NCBI GenBank assembly: GCA_045603545.1
Contig: JAZUMG010000008.1
Coordinates: forward strand, 1 to 10,131
DNA from: CAAGNP01 sp045603545
Lineage (GTDB): Bacteria > Bacteroidota > Bacteroidia > Bacteroidales > UBA932
DNA: 10,131 nt
Direction: 5' to 3'
Under the pieces are notes generated by a model. The model was given only the letters and a program-made list of their open reading frames with translations, did no database searches and was not told the origin of the DNA. Shown in pieces: positions 7,155 through 10,131 of this stretch (the first letter of the stretch is position 1; every line of letters starts with the position of its first letter). The translations under genes and the position numbers were made by a program.

Positions 7155-8672
7155 TTACTCAATAGGGAAACGGACTGCTACATCGTCAAATGCGAAATAC
7201 ATCGGAGTGCAATACCAACTCTCATAACCTATTTGATACTCTTCCATGTGGAACACCACTTTAGTGACTGCCCCCAAAGAGCTCAAATCCCATTTTTCCC
7301 AATCTGAAACTAGGGTTGAATTCCCATCCGCAAGTCTGAATTTGATGGTACCAACTTTTGTTTCACCATTGTAGCCGGTAGCAACAATATCCATGTAATC
7401 ATCACCATCATATGCTTCTGAAAAAACACTTCCATTTATTATACAATACATTGTAACTGAGGCATTAGTAACATACATATGATCTATCACTCTCGCTACG
7501 TCATCACTAAACTCCAATGCAGGTTTGTAAGCATCATCAAGATTGATACTGCTGTCGTGATAACCAATACAGAAATTTTCAGACCCATTGTGTCCTGTTG
7601 CTAATGGGATACTTAATTGATATTGGTAAATATCTGATGCAGCTGTTAATTGATCCATAGTTCCTGAGTGTGTAGATATCACATATCCTCCACCGGAAAG
7701 ATCCTGGGTTCCATAAATATTCACAGGAAACGTGTGGGAAATTTTTGTAGTCTCATCACTCCAAGCGTATGCATTGTTGTAAATTAAAGAGGAACTATTA
7801 TACGACTGTTCATCTTCACCAGGAATAAGATCTGCCCAATAGGTACTGGGTGCATCATCCTCAAAAGTAAGTACCCTCAACTCATACAAACCTTCAGAGG
7901 TGATATTTGCTGATATTCTGGCAGTTTCGCCTCCATTAAGAGTTTTAGCGACAGTCAGCTCCTGCTCAAAGTATTTTGTCTGACCACCCACAGTCAGTTT
8001 GTATGTCACTTTTGCACCTGTAAGAGCAGAGGGGAAAATCACCATTGCCCATACATTTTCGTTGGTAGAGGAGAGTGTCTCCCCTACTGTCAGGGTCACA
8101 CTATTAGATGCTTCTGTGAGATCTCCAAAAGAATCGCCGTCCCATGTGGCCTTACCTGCGATATTGGCTCCGTAAGCATTGACCTTGACAGATTCAAGTG
8201 TAGCATTTTCGACATCAGATGTCACATTGAACCAAAGATATGCAGTCGCGTGATAAAGGGTAAATGAGCCCTCATTCACTGTAGCATATCCGAAATCACC
8301 GTTGGCACCAAGGTTTCCAATGGTCTGCTCACTCTTCACATATGCACGGGTAGCGGAGGCTCCGGTCATATTGTAATATACCTGATCTGCCATACTGCCT
8401 GATGTGAAGCTAAAAAGGGCAGTAGCACCATCATTGCTCACTGAAGCGGGGTCACTCTGTGCTCCATTGCTCCATATTTTATCCCCCTCACTCCATAGGA
8501 AAGGGATAGTGTTTCCATCAGGTGTCCCAAAAGCGGTTTTTGTCTGGGCATCGCTGTGGCCCACCAGGGTGAAGCCGTCACCAAGATCTGCAGGAGAGTC
8601 GATTTCGTGTTGCTGACAAGCAGTCATAAGAAGCATTGCGCTGAATAGCGCGAAAAATATATTTTCTTTCAT
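7155..8672 (-). CDS. Fimbrillin-like/DUF4465 lipoprotein, candidate BtuH-like B12 binder
   Basis: A 505-aa lipoprotein with lipobox LMTAC (Cys 19). Residues about 30-255 resemble the fimbrillin (Mfa/FimA-like) beta domain of Bacteroidales: TKTAFGTPDGNTIPFLWSEGD, GATALFSFTSGS, LYHATAYLWFNV and a closing GGETARISANI. Residues about 264-505 match DUF4465: LRVLTFEDD, NFCIGYHD, VIDHMYVTNASVTMY, KFRLAD followed by SDWEKWDLSSLG, and the terminal YFAFDDVAVRF. As I recall, DUF4465 lipoproteins in riboswitch-controlled loci have been described as BtuH, a surface protein that binds B12; whether BtuH carries the same N-terminal half I cannot say, so no symbol is given. It is the first large gene after the riboswitch, 39 bp after the small ORF and 22 bp before the PKD gene. 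It could be a minor or tip pilus subunit carrying a ligand-binding head, or simply a two-domain surface binder. Confidence 0.87.
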   Translation of the reverse strand: MKENIFFALFSAMLLMTACQQHEIDSPADLGDGFTLVGHSDAQTKTAFGTPDGNTIPFLWSEGDKIWSNGAQSDPASVSNDGATALFSFTSGSMADQVYYNMTGASATRAYVKSEQTIGNLGANGDFGYATVNEGSFTLYHATAYLWFNVTSDVENATLESVKVNAYGANIAGKATWDGDSFGDLTEASNSVTLTVGETLSSTNENVWAMVIFPSALTGAKVTYKLTVGGQTKYFEQELTVAKTLNGGETARISANITSEGLYELRVLTFEDDAPSTYWADLIPGEDEQSYNSSSLIYNNAYAWSDETTKISHTFPVNIYGTQDLSGGGYVISTHSGTMDQLTAASDIYQYQLSIPLATGHNGSENFCIGYHDSSINLDDAYKPALEFSDDVARVIDHMYVTNASVTMYCIINGSVFSEAYDGDDYMDIVATGYNGETKVGTIKFRLADGNSTLVSDWEKWDLSSLGAVTKVVFHMEEYQIGYESWYCTPMYFAFDDVAVRFPIE

Positions 8673-8711
8673 TGTGCTGATCGTATTTAAAGTTTTGGAC
8701 TCCGTTAATTA

Positions 8712-8828
8712 TTACCATTCTGACCAGCCCGATTCGCCGGCTCCATTAGCAGGATTACTTGACGCAAAGCCTTGTTCGACATTGATTTCGAGGACCTCGA
8801 TCTGAGGAGCTTGATAGATGTTCTCCAT
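8712..8828 (-). CDS. 38-aa small protein at the head of the B12 operon
   Basis: ATG at 8826-8828 to TAA at 8712-8714 encodes 38 residues: MENIYQAPQIEVLEINVEQG followed by FASSNPANGAGESGWSEW. It is the first ORF after the riboswitch leader and ends 39 bp before the DUF4465 gene, on the same strand. It has no signal peptide or membrane segment. The layout is a polar start, a strand-like IEVLEINVE stretch, a 'QGFAxS' turn, then a Gly/Ser/Asn-rich tail with two Trp. I recall similar 35-60-aa proteins ('aPxIEvxEveVEqGFAxS...') next to fimbrillin or DUF4465 genes in Bacteroidales, which argues for a real gene; they have no assigned function. Upstream of the ATG there is only an AT-rich stretch (TTTTTTTATTT), as usual for Bacteroidetes, which rely little on Shine-Dalgarno. 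It may be a small cytoplasmic protein, an exported peptide precursor, or a translated leader ORF. Confidence 0.75.
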   Translation of the reverse strand: MENIYQAPQIEVLEINVEQGFASSNPANGAGESGWSEW

Positions 8829-9028
8829 AAATAAAAAAATGTTTTAAGTTGTTACTCGCCTGAATCGGGTAAACAAAACTCAAAACATCCAATTATCCCG
8901 GAAATACGGGGAGATAGGGGTATATGTAAAAATATACAAGCCGGCAAAACCCTACCTTATGCGCATTATCTCTGTACGGATAAAAAAACTGTTTTGATTT
9001 TACCCGTAACCTGCAGGCATAAATCCGT
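8829..9028 (-). other. Structured 200-nt leader between riboswitch and small ORF
   Basis: This stretch holds no ORF longer than a few codons. On the transcribed strand it contains two hairpins. The first, 9008-8998 with 8985-8975, is an 11-bp stem (UACGGGUAAAA with UUUUAUCCGUA, one G-U) with a 12-nt loop. The second is compound: 8956-8950 (GGUAGGG) pairs with 8919-8913 (CCCUAUC, one G-U), and inside it GUAUAU/AUAUAC (8937-8932 with 8925-8920) stacks directly on it. An 8-bp palindrome CCTGCAGG lies at 9010-9017. No hairpin is followed by a U-tract, so no intrinsic terminator is evident. Confidence 0.55.
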
Positions 9029-9224
9029 TAACGCAATTGGCAGGTCTTCTGACTTATTCCACTTACCGAGCCTTCCCAGCGGTCACACCGCCAGTGGCAA
9101 AGAGTTCGGTAAATTCTATATCCATAAGGATGGAATTCACAGCAACAGGTATTGTCCCGGATTCTCACCGGATTCCCTATTCTCCCGACAGACAGTAACG
9201 CCTATCCGGGAACCATTTGCGCTA
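9029..9224 (-). ncRNA. Cobalamin (vitamin B12) riboswitch aptamer
   Basis: Read on the minus strand the element shows the cobalamin-riboswitch landmarks in order: GGGAATCCGGTGAGAATCC and GGGAC (9177-9154), then GTTGCTGTGA, GCCACTGG (9098-9091), GGGAAGGC (9077-9070) and the B12 box AGTCAGAAGACCTGCCA (9054-9038). The closing helix P1 can be drawn explicitly: 9224-9213 (TAGCGCAAATGG) with 9040-9029 (CCAATTGCGTTA), 12 positions with one G-U and one A-A mismatch. Riboswitches of this class bind adenosylcobalamin or related corrinoids and switch off the downstream genes. The genes controlled are the small ORF, the DUF4465 and PKD lipoproteins, btuG and btuB, all in one direction without a visible internal promoter. 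The B12 box is a slight variant (CAGAAGACC rather than the more common CCGGAGACC). Ligand class (adenosyl- versus hydroxy/methyl-cobalamin) is not decided here. Confidence 0.96.
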
Positions 9225-9258
9225 CAAAGTTAAAACATAAAAAATCTAAACTCCAAAA
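9225..9258 (-). promoter_or_regulatory. Bacteroidetes-type promoter of the B12 operon
   Basis: On the minus strand TAACTTTG (9232-9225) is an exact match to the -7 consensus TAnnTTTG, and TTTTG (9258-9254) lies 21 bases upstream, the expected -33 spacing for the primary sigma factor of Bacteroidetes. The -7 element ends one base before the first base pair of riboswitch helix P1, so transcription should begin within the 5' strand of P1 itself. Confidence 0.8.
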
Positions 9259-9275
9259 TTTTTAAACAAAAACAC

Positions 9276-9283
9276 TACCTTTG
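9276..9283 (+). promoter_or_regulatory. -7 promoter element of tldD, very close to the start codon
   Basis: TACCTTTG matches the TAnnTTTG consensus exactly and ends only 7 bases before the ATG at 9291. Transcription would start at or a few bases before the A of the ATG, making the mRNA leaderless or nearly so. No convincing TTTG is seen at the -33 distance (about 9252-9256). Confidence 0.55.
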
Positions 9284-9290
9284 TCCCATT

Positions 9291-10131
9291 ATGGATAAAA
9301 GATATCTTGATCTATTCAATGTGCAGGAGGGGCAGCTGAGAGAGGTGCTTGGGATCGCACTACAGAGGGGCGGAGACTACGCCGACCTCTATTTCGAATA
9401 TACAGTTTCCAATGAACTTTCACTTCGCGACGGAGAGGTAAATGCCGTCAGCTCCAACATAGACTACGGTGTGGGCATCAGGGTCGTATCGGGGGACAAG
9501 ACAGGCTTTGCCTTCACAGAGCAGACTACCCTCGCAGAGATGAAGAATGCAGCGAGGATTGCAGCGCAGATAGCGACTCTTCCAGACTCAGTCACAAATA
9601 TCCCTGCAGCCTTCACACCTGTAAAAGGGACAAACTACTCCCCTATCCTCTCTCCATGGGAAGATCACACAGTCACTGAGAAAATGGGGTGGCTGACCTC
9701 TCTGAATGAGAAGGTCTTCGCCAAGGACAGCCGGATCACCAAAGTGCTTGAAAGGCTTACCGACTCCAACACCAAAATACTCTTTTACAACTCTCTGGGC
9801 GAATCATTTACCGACGAGAGGCCGATGGCAGCCCTGGTGGTCACCTGCGTGATGGAGGAGAACGGCCGCATAGAGAGCTCATCCTCATCGCGCAGTTTCA
9901 GGGTGGGATACGAATTCCTAAATGAAGCACTCCTCGATGAGATGGCGCAGGAGGCGTACGAAAAGGGGGTAATCCTTTTCCAGGCTACGCAACCAAAAGG
10001 TGGAGAGATGCCGGTAGTAATGGGGGCCGGAGGATCCGGAATCCTCCTTCACGAGGCGATAGGACACGCATTTGAGGCAGATTTCAACCGCAAAGGGACC
10101 TCCATCTTCTCCGACAAGCTCGGCAAGCAGA
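9291..10131 (+). CDS. tldD: TldD-type metalloprotease, 3' partial
   Basis: The ATG at 9291 opens a frame that runs without stop to the window edge (280 codons). The N-terminal domain (MDKRYLDLFNVQEGQLREVL, then YADLYFEYTVSNELSLRDGEV and GVGIRVVSGDKTGFAFTE) is the usual TldD/PmbA start. The diagnostic HExxxH zinc motif is HEAIGHAFEAD at residues 254-264 (H254, E255, H258), which identifies the TldD rather than the PmbA/TldE partner, since the latter lacks it. TldD and TldE form a complex that degrades unfolded peptides and matures some peptides such as microcin B17 and PQQ precursors. Family members are about 450-550 aa, so roughly half is visible; a tldE/pmbA partner is expected to the right. 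It is transcribed divergently from the B12 operon with promoters within about 50 bases. Nothing shows it is B12-related. Confidence 0.93.
   Translation, partial: MDKRYLDLFNVQEGQLREVLGIALQRGGDYADLYFEYTVSNELSLRDGEVNAVSSNIDYGVGIRVVSGDKTGFAFTEQTTLAEMKNAARIAAQIATLPDSVTNIPAAFTPVKGTNYSPILSPWEDHTVTEKMGWLTSLNEKVFAKDSRITKVLERLTDSNTKILFYNSLGESFTDERPMAALVVTCVMEENGRIESSSSSRSFRVGYEFLNEALLDEMAQEAYEKGVILFQATQPKGGEMPVVMGAGGSGILLHEAIGHAFEADFNRKGTSIFSDKLGKQ

Noticed and set aside
8833..8839. T7 tract just before the small ORF as the end of an intrinsic terminator
   Set aside because: No GC-rich stem ends next to it; the only pairing nearby is weak A-T.
8994..9233. Plus-strand 79-codon open frame across the riboswitch
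   Set aside because: It is antisense to a clear cobalamin riboswitch; the frame arises from structured RNA sequence and has no protein-like features.
1..10131. CRISPR array, tRNA, rRNA or insertion sequence
   Set aside because: No regularly spaced repeats, no tRNA- or rRNA-like stretches and no transposase-like frame were seen on reading both strands.

Overview
The window looks like a Bacteroidales chromosome fragment; genus is not resolved. The reasons are promoters of the form TTTG-N19/21-TAnnTTTG, outer-membrane lipoproteins of the fimbrillin-like, DUF4465, PKD and YncE/DUF5074 types, a Bacteroidetes-style BtuB receptor, and decayed 'TYYVRAY' Fn3-like repeats. All family names were assigned by eye from residues and motifs; no search was run.

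Layout. Positions 1-993 hold most of a DUF1016/YhcG-type PD-(D/E)XK nuclease gene (5' end outside the window) and a strong hairpin after its stop. Positions 1021-1425 hold the minus-strand wreck of a protein with at least two Fn3-like repeats. A plus-strand lipoprotein alpha/beta-hydrolase gene follows (1521-2237) and meets the next operon tail to tail with 4 bases between stops. Positions 2242-9232 are one minus-strand transcription unit: promoter, cobalamin riboswitch, structured leader, a 38-residue ORF not listed among long ORFs, a fimbrillin-like/DUF4465 lipoprotein, a PKD-repeat lipoprotein with a calcium-loop-like motif, a BtuG-like beta-propeller lipoprotein and a BtuB-like TonB-dependent receptor. 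From 9291 a tldD metalloprotease gene runs rightward off the window, divergent from the riboswitch operon.

How it fits together. The B12 riboswitch and the BtuB/BtuG pair make this a vitamin B12 (corrinoid) capture-and-uptake locus: surface lipoproteins bind the corrinoid, BtuG is expected to cap BtuB, and BtuB imports it using TonB energy. The riboswitch should shut the operon down when B12 is plentiful. No inner-membrane btuFCD genes are in the window, so periplasm-to-cytoplasm transport must be encoded elsewhere. The least described parts are the 38-aa peptide directly behind the riboswitch leader, the fimbrillin-DUF4465 fusion and the PKD protein. The left 1.5 kb reads as a turnover region (nuclease gene, gene remnant) abutting the stable B12 locus.
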